Of a stretch of DNA of 64,000 nucleotides, positions 22,601-34,200 are shown one piece after another. The stretch lies in NCBI GenBank assembly GCA_907165065.1, contig OU015525.1:51221537-51285536 (forward strand), given 5' to 3'. The notes under the pieces were generated by a model. That model was not told the origin of the DNA and searched no databases. It saw only the letters and a list, made by a program, of their open reading frames with translations. The stretch is from Caprimulgus europaeus. Lineage: Eukaryota > Chordata > Aves > Caprimulgiformes > Caprimulgidae. Each line of letters starts with the position of its first letter. The stretch's first letter is position 1. The position numbers were made by a program, and so were the translations under genes.

Positions 22601-25081
22601 AGCTGAGAATATTCTGTCACTGGGACCAACTTGGGCGTACCTTTCAAGATTTATTACAGATTTGTGGGGCATGAGGTGTTTTTTTCTACTGAACTTGACT
22701 CTTTTTGGCTATCATATTTGTCCATTTGATCACTAATGCTAGTCTTTATTGCTATTTTTACCTCCTTAATCCCCAGAAAGATGCAAGTAAAAGGAAATAT
22801 TCAGCTCTTTGGTGCTGTTACCAGTGCAAGTTGGTTCTTTACCTGCATTTATTTGTGCCTATAAATCCCTTGTTATCAAGTCATTTGACTATACTACCTC
22901 AGTGGTACGCTTGCCTTCACAGCACATTGCTTTGAAATAGGATTTGGATCATCTTCACTTGCAGTGCAAGGTTGCAGCTCACTACCCCGGAGCAATGTTA
23001 CTTGCCTCCAGTTCTTGGAGCTGTCCCTTGTGCAACGGCCAAATGCCAAGTAATTATGCAATTGATTAATAAAATCTTTTCATTTCTAAACCTTTCTTAC
23101 TCCTGTAGAAATGAGAAAAAAATACCTTAACTCACTGTTGTGAATATCAGCTGCCAAAGTATGAGATGTTCATGCTGGTGCAGGGGGCTGTTGAGGTACT
23201 TGTGGAAGCTCCCTCAACAACAAAAAATAGAGCTTGATTTTACTTCTTTTTCTACAAAAATCACTGCTTTTCCCTTGCATGACATGATGGCTTAGTGTAC
23301 TGACTGCCTACTAATTGAATTATTTAATTGGAGAAATGACTTCTTAATAGCTCCTCTTTAATTATTTAGCTGTTCATCAGAGGTAGCTTGTCTGGATGTG
23401 AAGCTAGTGACAGTGGTATTGGTAGCATGATATACTTAATGTCAGCTAAATTCTGACTTTATCTCTGGTTGAGGCTCATAATTCATAGATCACCATCCAT
23501 TTGAGTTTGTTTATCCATCTACTGTATTTGTTCTCATTCAAAATTCTCAAATTAAAAAACACCTCTAACCACATTAATACTGGTATTGTTAGAATGCATT
23601 TTTTCTGGATTATTCTGATCTAATTCAAAAGGTACATAGATAAGCATCTTTTGGCTAAGCAGCATTTTATTTGCAGTCTAAGTGCACACTACCACTTGTG
23701 TTTGAGTTGCAATAATGCTGTTGTCACTTTTATAATAAATCATTAGTGGGTAAGCATGGAGATAATTTAGCTTTAAAGGTTACTGTTGTGATTATATATT
23801 AACTTTGAAATTATAATCTGAATATAATTAGTGTTCCTGTTAGACTCTAACTAAACAAGTTCCAGCACTCACTGAAATCTGACAACCAAACTTACACTGG
23901 AGAAACAATAGAACTTCCTTTTCTAATTTACAATTTCTTTCTGACTTGTCTTGGAACAAGGTAGGAGAACTTCCTTTATTTATACCTGTTCTGAGTGTCT
24001 TGAAGCAATTAATTTATATGATAGGTTTTATTTGTTAATAAAAACTAAAATTAGGATAGACAACACAGCTAAAGAAAGGAGATACATCTGTGTTTTCCAG
24101 TGATTCATAAACATGCTTAGTCTTTTGTTTGCTGCTGGAAAATCTTAGAATACCAAAAAAAAAATACAGAGGTTGTCTGACTGGGTGAAAAAAAGGGGGC
24201 GGAGGGAAATATGTTTACTGGCAAAAAGAAAGGGAGAGAAAAATGCTAAAATGTGTCAGGAAAAAAATAGTGTCTTAAATTACTTCATATTTTAAGATAA
24301 ATTCCAAAATAAATGGTCCAAGTGGGAATCTGTGATTAGAGTGCTGCTCTGTATTACTGCACTAGTAAAGAGTGACTCATTCTACCCATTATAAAACTCC
24401 AGCTCCCAGAAATGAATACATTTTTGTTATAAAGGTTCTCACTAGGCTGATGCTTGGCAGAGTTCTCAACCCAGGAGAAGAGTATTTAGTGTTTAATTTC
24501 TTTATCAAAAGCAAAGTTTGTCTGGAACAATTACAGATGTGTGCTGGTTCCAGTCAGCACTAAAGTTTCTGGGTGATCACTTTGGTGGAAACTCTTCTGC
24601 CTGTGAAGAAGTCATGAGGAGATCTGTGATGGATCCTTCCACCCTAGGCTCTGCAGTAGTAGTTCAATGGTTGTAATGAAGTTATGTGTAGACAATCAAT
24701 GCTATGAGCAGATACACCTCTCGTGTGCACATTTTCTATATTGCTCTCCTGCCTTCCTAGTTTCAGCAGAAGGACCTTCAGTTTCATAAGTGACTGCAGA
24801 CCTCCACAGATGGAGACTCAGAGCTGTTTTTCGCTCCTGCCTCAGCAAGCCACATCCCACAAATGTCTCATTACTTGTCCTTTATGACCCAAGAATCCTG
24901 CCTTTACATTAAGTCCATCATTCAGGGAATAACAACCGGGTTGAGCTCCACAGATTTGTTTCAGCACACCTCATTCAAAACCCTCCAGCAATCCTCACTG
25001 TGCACGATACTGCCATAGCTTATCTTTCTGCCCTGGATGTTAAAAAAGTAACTGTTTGGGCTCATGCTCCCCATTCCCAAT
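19601..25081. other. No gene recognised
   Basis: Mostly AT-rich non-coding DNA. The segment at about 21520-21960 is GC-richer and unlike its surroundings and is listed separately. No other repeat or gene is recognised. Confidence 0.5.
21520..21960. other. Unexplained GC-richer segment, possible unknown repeat
   Basis: The segment contrasts with its AT-rich flanks and has repeat-like wording, for example 'GGAGCCCCATTTAAGCCC', 'TGGCAAGCGGGGTTGAACC' and a palindromic-looking 'CAGGGAACTGCACCCTGG'. Overlapping open frames up to 103 codons occur on both strands, without a domain. It could be the remnant of an LTR or another interspersed repeat that I do not recognise. No function is assigned. Confidence 0.35.
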
Positions 25082-25610
25082 TGTGGTGGTTCCACTTGGC
25101 TAGCAGCCAAACACAGTTGTTCGCTCACTCTCCCCTGCCCCAGGGGATAGGGATAGGGATAGGTTGAGATAAGAAAAAAAATAATAATTTGAATAAAATA
25201 AAATTTAAAATAATAATGATAATAATAATAGTATTAAAATATGCAAATGAATGATACATAATGTAATAGCTCACCACCTGCTGACCAAGCCTGGCCCTTT
25301 CCCAGATAATGATCCTGGAGGAGATACAATCCTGAACCAAAACTAAAATCCCCAAAGAGTGAGAGCCTGATAGAAAGTCAGAAAGAACAAGAGAGAAAGA
25401 GATGCTTATTAGTATATTGAACATGATGTTATATGATATGGAATATCCTACTGACACACCCAAATGCCAGTTTAGCTTATTAATTTAAATATTCCTCACC
25501 CTGTCTAGATGAAAACATGAAGTCCTCCAACTTTCAGCAACAAAATTTAAAACATTGGTATGTTATTAGTGTTTCTCTTGTAACAAATCCCATGCTGAAA
25601 CCAAAACACA
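25082..25610 (-). mobile_element. ERVL-type LTR, reverse orientation
   Basis: The plus strand begins TGTGGTGGTTCCACTTGG and ends GCTGAAACCAAAACACA, the complement of an LTR beginning TGT(G)TTTTGGTTTCAGC and ending GGAACCACCACA. In minus orientation it shares landmarks with the LTR at 14377-14976: 'ATATTCCATATCATATAAC', 'CATGTTCAATATACTAATAAG' and 'TTATCTCAACCTATCCC'. An A/T-only stretch at 25168-25240 replaces what is usually mixed sequence. A 'GGGATAGGGATAGGGATAGG' type hexamer run lies at 25143-25163. No target duplication is obvious and no viral genes adjoin. An open frame of 112 codons within it is spurious. Confidence 0.85.
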
Positions 25611-27185
25611 GTGCTTGCTATTCTAGCTACTAAAAAGAAACCTAGCTCTGTCTGCACTAAAAACTGTGACACCTATCTTAGTGGAAAGGTATTGGCTCCA
25701 ATGGGTAAGAACTGCATCTACTCATAGTACAGATCAGAAACTGATATATACGGCTTGTTTTGCAATAAGTAGCCCTTAAAAATAAAATTTCTGTACCTTT
25801 TAATCTACTGTCCCTATTCTTCCCCATTCAAGTGGTGTGTCACAGTTTTCCTGAGTTCCTCACAAACTGTCAAGATCAAACTGATCTTGATTCTTGTAAT
25901 TTGGTGCCAAAATATGATATCAGCATCAAGGGGAAGCAGAACTTGGCATCAGATAGAGCGAGTTTTTTTCAGGGAATAATGGTTACTTTGTCATATTCTA
26001 CAGAAGGTTTTCATGTGCCTCAAGATACAGAATAAATAACAAAATTTTGCCTTCACAAGACTAACTGGGTTGTACCTTCTGTTTGTACTCTTTCAGATTC
26101 TGTGTAAACATTCACTGATCTTAGCCAGGCCTTTTTATCACCAAAATTTGAAAGATTTGCCATGTTAGACTTCCTTTTTTTTTTTTTTTCTTTTTAGAAT
26201 AGGGTTGAAATACATTCAAGAATGGAAATATGTTATATTTAAGCTAAAGAAAAATGTCAAAATTACCTTTTTGTCATTCTTAGACTAATTTTGTGTTGCA
26301 GTGGTGTACCAGTACCTCTGCTTATTGGTTGCCTATGATACTCAGAGATTTGCAACTCTGGCACCAGTTTTCTAGTAATGTGATCCTAGTTAATAGGCAT
26401 TGTCTTTTACCACTGGGAATATGTTAATTTTTGTGAGGAAAAATGTAGATTAATGTCAAATTCCTTCATCAGTTGATTTAAAAAACTCCAATGAATTTCA
26501 TAAGAGGTTTGTGTTTTGGTTGACAGCCTGACTATGCACTTAAAACCAGTCAAAGACAATTCATATGAGATTAATTACTGTAAAGATAGAAAGTTGCATG
26601 GGGGTTTGAATCAACAAAAGTGTTTTTTCTTTTGTGCTGAAAAGAGGTTTTGCTTGATTCTTCTATTGCCTAAAGTTTACAAAGGGTTGATTTTCATGAA
26701 GCCCAAAAAGACGTAGAAGATGTAGTGTGATAGTAACCTTCATGAGTTTTCTGCCATCACTTACATGACTCTGAAAGAAGACTCCTAGATGTCTGTAAGC
26801 ACGGCAAGTTCTGCCTCCCTCCTGCTTTTCAACCAGGTACTCTCTTTATAGGCAGCTTGTGCATTACCTATGAACAACCAACCTAGATAAATCTTTTGGC
26901 ATATTAACAGACTGTAAGTCCAGGTTTGCGTACCCATGCAAAGCTTGAATTATGCCTGAGTTTGGCTTGTAGGCTTACTGTCTTCGGGACCCAAGACCCT
27001 GGCCTTAAAGGTGGGGTTAACAAGATGTAAACAAAACCTCGGGTGTTCTGCATGATGGCAAATGAACAAAAGGATTTCGGGCTGAAATTTAGATCCTCAA
27101 AACTCCTATCAACTCCTACCTATCTAAGATGATCCCAGAGACCATTGTTCTGTTTCAAAGTCATATTTCTGTGGTGCGTTGGGTC
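25611..27185. other. No gene recognised
   Basis: Non-coding AT-rich DNA with a poly-T run at about 26175-26190. Nothing else is recognised. The block 26990-27180 could be the upstream part of the following LTR, but I cannot show it. Confidence 0.5.
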
Positions 27186-28211
27186 TGTGTGTGTGCATGT
27201 AGAGGGTGTTTTTGGTAGTGGGGGAACGGCCTAGTGATGGCCCGTGTGAGAAGCTTTGTGAAACTCCCTTGGCTCCAAGACATACCCACCTCCAGTGCAG
27301 GCTGAGCTAATTAGCAATAGAAAACACCTCTGTGAATCCATATTTGTGAGGCGAAGGACTGTCTTGAAAAGAGGAATGTGAAAAGAACCTGGAGGAGAGG
27401 CCATTGACCTGAACAAAAAACAACCACGGGCCAAAACAAAGAGAGAGAGATTCGTTGCCAGGAGGAAGAAGGAGGAGGGGGAGGATGGAGAACCTCAGAC
27501 ACCCAGTTCAACACACATGGAGTAGAAGAAGGTAAAGGAGGTCCCCTGTAGCCCATGGAAGTTCAATGGCGGAGCAGTTAACCACATGTAGGCCATGGAG
27601 GACTCTGTGCTGGAGCAGAAAGCTGAGCCCGAGGGCAAGTGTGACTTGAATTGAGACCCCAGAGATGCTCAATGCCAGAGCATGGGTGGACCCCCAGAGA
27701 TAGAGGGGTGAGGAGGTGTGCTGGACTGGAAACCCATCTGGAACTTGTGGCTGTCCCTGTGCTGGAGCCAGGAGCTGTGCCCGAAGAGGTCCGTGACTCC
27801 ATGGGAAGCCCATGGAGGAACACTTTGTTCCTGGACTTCCATGCCAGGAAGAGCAGCAGAGGCGAACTGACTGTAACCCCATTCCCTGCCCCCTGTGCTG
27901 CTGCAGGGGAACAGTAGAGAAATCGGGAGCAAAGTGATTTGAGCCCAGGAAGAAGGGAGGGGTGATGGGAAGGTGTTGTAAGATGTAGTTGTTATGTCTC
28001 CCTGTGGTACTCAGATGTTTGGTAATGAATTAAAATGATTTTTCTTCCCCAAGTTTTAGTCTGTTTTGCCCATGACCAGAACTGGTGAGTGAGCCGTCCC
28101 TGTCTTCATTTTTAATCCATGACCTCTTTGTTGTGATCCCCTTCCCATCTCACCGGATGGGGGAAGTGAGTGCAAGACTGCATAGTCTGACCTGTGGGTG
28201 AAACTGCCACA
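27186..28211 (+). mobile_element. Long avian LTR (about 1 kb)
   Basis: The 5' part opens near 'TGTGTGTGTGCATGTAGAGG' with 'TTTTGGTAGTGGGGGAACGG' and 'GTGAGAAGCTTTGTGAAACT', as in a well-known avian LTR group. The middle is GC-rich and purine-rich with repeated 'CATGGA' and 'CTGGAGC' wording. The 3' part has 'AACTGACTGTAACCCCATTC', 'AGCCCAGGAAGAAGGGAGGG' and 'GTTTGGTAATGAATTAAAAT' (an AATAAA-like site changed to AATGAA). It continues with 'AGTCTGTTTTGCCCATGACC' and ends near 'GAAACTGCCACA'. No internal viral genes are seen. Several open frames (up to 124 codons, both strands, 27500-27930) are products of the GC-rich LTR and not genes. The ends are approximate. Confidence 0.75.
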
Positions 28212-31200
28212 TGTGGGTAGCTTCAGCTTTGCTTCTGGTTGCACTGAGAAGCCCATTGGTCTTGGTATCACTGGACAGATCCCAGTTAGTTCTTATGCTT
28301 TTGTCAGGTTTCCGACCCTTCTGGAGACTATCACACAGTTCATTGAAATGCTTTGTTTTACTGTTTAGAAAGCACCTTTGCATCTATAGTGGTGGCTTCT
28401 CTGCCCAGCAGCCCACAGGACACTTGGAGAAATGCATGGATGCCTGTGTTGGGATATATTTGGCATGAAAGGCAACTCATGACTATAACAGGCATTCCCT
28501 GTGGAGGGGCGAGGTCTAAATCTCACTGTTATCTCATTTTTCCCTACCTATCTGGGATCAAAATTAGGTTGCACTTGTTTGTCAACTGCCTTGGGAGCCT
28601 CCAGAAAATGGCAGCTGTTAGCTAAAATCCAGCCTAAAGAAGAATGGACACTTGAGTTCAAATCCAGCTCATAACACTATTATGAATTTTGTTCAGTGGC
28701 TGTTTAAGACAAATTATGGAAATTACTTAGCGACACAGAGTGAGACAGAAGACTCCTTGTATGTCTTGAGTGTATTTCTGGTCCTGTGGATGCAGCATCT
28801 TTTTCTGTTGTGGAATATCTTAAAGGAAATTAGTGGATTGTGGCTCATTTCTAGAGAAGCAGGCTGACTAGCCCCTCCTGAGGCTCAGGACAGAAGTGGA
28901 AACATATCTGGTATTTGATATAGGTGGTCCAACTGTTGTGCACCATGCAGTTAAAGGATTCCTTGGGGACAGCTGGCCCTATGAAGGAGGCAGGCAAGGG
29001 AGTTCCTGCAGTGAGATTGAATAGCTATTGTAGCTTACCAAATAACTTCAAAGCACAAATGCAGCAAGACACGTGTCATCAAAGTGTGATTTTATTAGCA
29101 ACAACTACAGGATGTCTCAAATTTACTCTACATCTAATGCAAAGTGAGATTTGATCAGATGTGTTGCCATAGACTAAGCCAGGTTCTGGTGCTGCTTCTC
29201 AAGTGCTGGTCCTGTTTTGTTGATGATAGGTCAGGACCACCTTTTCTGTAATTTCCTTTTCTCAATTTTCCTCCATCATCAGAGATTGTAAGTGGGTGTT
29301 ATGCATAATCAATTTCTTATATATAGTTAGGGCTTTATCATCACCACTGCAAACAATCCTCACTTCGCATTCCTTCCTGCTTCTTGCATCTTCTGAACTA
29401 TATCCATCTAGTTTGATGTCACTGAAACTCAGGACAAAGAGCGTGTTCATTGTTATCATGTCATCTTTTAATTTATTTATTATTTGCCAGACTATTTGTT
29501 GATTCTTGGATCTCCAAAACCATATGTCTCCCACTGATTCTTTTCAGCTCACTTGTAACTCCAGATGTGCTGTAAAACTTTAGTTGTGCTTACCATATCC
29601 CTACAACCTCAGGAGCATTGCACAAAAGTTGCATTTGTCCCACACCTTTGAAAATATTTTTTGCATATTTCCTTTCAGCATGGTAGATGTAATCTAGGAC
29701 AGTGAAAGGTTTTATTTATTGGCTTGTTTGTTTGGTTGTTTTTTTTGTTTTATTTGTGTTTTTTTGTTTGTTTTGTTGTTGTTGTTATTGTTTAGTCTGC
29801 TTCCTAAATTCTACCTGATTGTCCAAAAATCATTTTAGGCACTGCTGTAAATCTCATCAGATGCCAAACTGGTTCTCTTTAGCTGTCTAAATACCTTTTA
29901 AAATCTGACAGCACATGAATTGTTTGTCCTTTCTGCTAAGGAGTCACAAAGTTATATCTATTGCCAACTTCACTTGATTACTTTTATAGCCTTCATTTTA
30001 TTTTCAAGAATGATATACCTATAAATCAAGAAGACAAATTAGTGCAAATTTGTAATTATCCTGCTTCCGCTACCCTATTTGTCCACAAAGACATCCACAA
30101 AATAACAGCTCACTATTTATATTTAATTCCTGTCTTCACAGCTGTAATGGATGGTGCTTGGTTGCCCCAGATCAATAGTATCTCTTCAGAAGTCTCATAT
30201 CATCAAATCACTACATGGAATAAAAATCAGAATAATTTAATTTAAATGGATACAATTAGCACTGGAGATGAAGCTATTAAATAAAGTCTATTGATCGTTT
30301 ATCAGGCACTGAGGTGAGATAATTTAAACATGTTCAATGCTAAAAGTGGTAGATAAATTGACAACATATTAGTATGCAGCTACTACGTTTAATCTGAATT
30401 AATAATTTAACTTGTTTTTCAATTTCAGTGACAAGGGTAATGAGAAAGATTTATCTGAGATTCTTACCTCAAAACTAACTCAAGAACTCTGCAGAAGCTT
30501 GATTGACAGATACAAGAAAACTAATATAGTAACAATTTGTTCTTTCAGAGGTTAGACTGTGTATGGAAACCCAATTGTTCAATATATAAAGAACTTTCTC
30601 AGTAAATGTCCCCATATACAGTAACATTTCAAATGCATGTTTTATGTATCAAAACATATATACTTTTTCCCTTGTCAAAGGTTTATCTTAAAGGAGGTTT
30701 GATATTTCACATAAACAAGTATTTAAAGTTCAGGGTTCTTTTAACCTAAAACTAATGAAAACTGATAAAAATCCTTTAATCTGTTCTAGAGCAACTCCAA
30801 ACCCACTTCTATCTGTACTATACTGTGGAAATATGAAGACAGAGCTAAACTTGGTATAAAAAGCACAGTGCACGGCTGCCACGCTTTCTGTCCCAAAGTT
30901 GACTCATGCTTAAGGACGCTTACTTCCAAAGCAATGCATTTTCCTTTTTATTCTCAGAAGGCAAAGAAGATCAGGAAGGCTCTGGATCTTGTTCAGTTTC
31001 TGTTCAAGTTATTAGGAAAATTTCCGCTAACTCAGGCAGCTGAGGAGCAAATCTCAGGAGAAACTGCAGCAGCTTCTGTGTGGGTTGTGGTGGGGGCTCT
31101 GGGTCAGGTGGTGGGACCTGGGAAGAGTACTGCCATCTCTTACCAGCATTCCTCCGTGACAGGCACTTCTTACAGGAACAACAAGAATTTTGAAGTCATC

Positions 31201-34200
31201 AAATAAATTATTTATGGAAAATCATTTGCTATGTCTAGTCATTCCCTAAAACACTCAAATGCATGTCTCTAATGGGCTTATAACACAGTGATGAGGACAG
31301 CCATTGGAAAAAGTCAACAGTGTATAACTAAAAGAGCAAATGATTTGAGCTGGCTGAAGACTGAACTGCAAGGTTCTTTCAAGGAGCACTTCTACAGAAG
31401 AACATCCTTTTTCATTGCACTTAATAGTGGGAATAAAAATCCCTAGGAGCTAAAAAACTCCTCTCTATTTCTTTGTTTCAGTCCCTTCAGTCCCCACTTC
31501 CTATTTGCCACAAAAGAAGGAAAAGAGTGGGAAATAATACAGAAGATAAATAATCTTTGCCTTTTGTGTTTACACGTCTGAAAATTTCTAATTTTTTTTA
31601 AAGGATCACATTCCTTTGACAATTTGAATTTAACTGGGAAGTAACAGCTGAAATAAGCTGCGAGGTTTATTTACATCCAAGCAAGGGCAAGATCCTTTCT
31701 ATGTGCCAGTTCCTGGGGTTCTGTTTTCTAATTAAAGAAAAAGCTAACACGAGTGAAGCCACATGCTCACGGTGCATAATTTTTGGAAAGGCAGCAGCAA
31801 TTTAAAAGTAAATTTCACACTAGCTCTGAGACTCATGTCAGATGCTGCCTGCTCGCTCTAGTTCATGAAGGCCATTTATATTCTAAATTTAAAAATAACT
31901 TGGTGCTGGCACATTCCATTAATAAATTAGGACTAGAATTTTATGTTTTCAAAGGATATGGTGAGGTATAAATAGACTTGCTAAAAATGGTTGAAACTCT
32001 GAGTGTTTCTCTTTCACCTGCTTTTATTTCAAGCTCTTGTTCCGCTATCCGCCTCCCCATTTCTGTCTGAGAGTCTAACTCTGAAATCCTTTCTGCATGG
32101 TGATAGCAATTTTGAAGACATTGTCACCTGGGAGAAGATATGTAGTGAACAGGGCCACCGATAAACCCAGCCTCCATCTCATTCAATGATGGAAAGGTGC
32201 TGGTGAGGTTTCAAGATGAATGACAATAAATTCCCTTGTGAAGTCATGGTGTCTAAATGTCCAACTGGAACAGCTCTGCATGCTGGCGGCTCAAAGGGCA
32301 CACTTCTGCTGGCAGTGTTTCTAATTGATGCAGTTCCTTCTTTTTTTTGGACATGTGCCTACATCACAGTGAACATTTCAGAGCTCTGCTTTCTATTTTT
32401 AAGTGAAAAATGGTAGATATCTGGTCTAACTTGACAGATGCCAGGGGAGCTTTTCTAGACTTAGAGGACAGGTTTCACTTTCACTCATTTTGGTCATGAG
32501 AGCTGGAGATCAGAAGCTGTGACAAAAACCCAAGTCCTCAAAAACACAAACGAGTTTACCAAAATTAACTATCCCTCCCTGAGACAGAGGAGAATTTTCT
32601 TTTCAATAAAATATTTCATTTAGAATTTTGAAACATTTCATTTGAATCTTGACCTTTTCAAAAGACTTAAATTAGTAACACCAAATTTGTTTTCCTGATG
32701 GAATTGAAATATCTCAAGAAGTTTCTTCAGACCAGAAATTCTGTAAGAAAGCCCAATGTGGAAATTTTTAAATGCTGATAACTGCGAACAGAGAATTTTT
32801 CCACAAGCAATCCATTTCCACAAAATGTTTTGCCTGTTTGAGATGTAGTCACCCACCCCATCCCTAGATGATTTTGTTCAGAATTGTAGTAGGGCGCAGC
32901 AGCTTTATGGACATGAGTGTGTCTTCTTTGGGCTTGTAGATCTGCTCTGAGACGTGTAGGAAGATTTGTGTACTCCTGAATGACTGAAACAAATAGTCCT
33001 GCAACACCTTTTTGTCAGTATTGTTTATCAGACTGATAAGTTTCTGTTCTTAGAAGCTTCAGAATTTTCCTTTAGAGACCAATTTCCTTTGAAGAGTATG
33101 CATTTATGTCTTAAGATCCACAGAGGAGGGATTAAGGTCAGCATGGAGATATTGATAAAAAGATAACCACTGGTCAAAACTGATAAAATGTCAATATAAC
33201 AGATCCTTCAATAATCATTACTTCACTCAAAATTCCTCCCATCATTTCCAAGAAAACATATGAAATTGGATGCCTGGATTTTGGTCTTTTTCCCAGTCTT
33301 TCCCTCCTGTAATCTGAAGGGTGGGACAAGGTATAGGGCCAGACAATGAGAAGTCTCCAGTCAGGTTTCCCGGACTTCTTTTGGTTTGTACTTTCTGGGC
33401 AGTGCCAAGGTCCCAGGAGGATTTCTAGCAATGTAGCCTGTAGTAAAAGTAATAAATACTTTATCCGTGCACATTTGTGAATGGAAATACTTTTAGTGAG
33501 TACTTATGAAAGAAAAAAAATATTCTGCTTTGTCTGACATAAGTAAGTATGACATAAGTAAACCAAAATGCTCTTCACCCCCTTCATAGGAAATCAAAAT
33601 CTTTGTTCTACACATGCTTGAAAAACCAAAAAGCCCATAGGCTTACCAATACACTTTTCACAGAGTCACTGAACAGAAATGCATATGAGCAGCACCCTTA
33701 TGGATGAAAGTTATCAAATTCTGTGTGGTAGTGAGTCAACACAGCTTGTATGTCACCTGACAGACACTAGTTTTCCCTTGAGTTTTTTCCAGACATTATC
33801 TGTAGTCGAGATTTAATGAATATTAGCTAAATAAATGCTCTGACACTTTGAAAGACTACATCTTGGTAGATCCCAGAACTGTTTATACTCTGCTCATGAT
33901 CAGAGCTTCACATCAAAGGCCACTTCACTTTTAGGACCTGTTTCGGAAACTAGGACAATATAGCCTTTGTACAGCCCATTTATAGTCTTCCTATTAGTAA
34001 AAACATAGAAGTCTCCACATGGAGTGAATAATTACTTTAAAAGCAGTTCATATAAGATGTTTGAATGTACCCGTTTGTGTTCCTAGGGCATGTAGGAGAT
34101 CTCTGAGTCTCCAGCTTGCATGTGTCTGTTTTGTGGGTGCAGCAATGCAATGAGACTGCAGTTGTGGATGGAGTGTTTGGTCTCAGGTCTTACTCCCTAT

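Noticed and set aside
27500-27930. Several open frames on both strands, up to 124 codons
   Set aside because: All sit in the GC-rich part of the long LTR at 27186-28211, where stops are scarce.
30855-31206. TATAAAAAG followed by a 112-codon frame
   Set aside because: The frame begins with GTG, not ATG; no domain; a TATA string is common in AT-rich DNA. Kept only as a remark.
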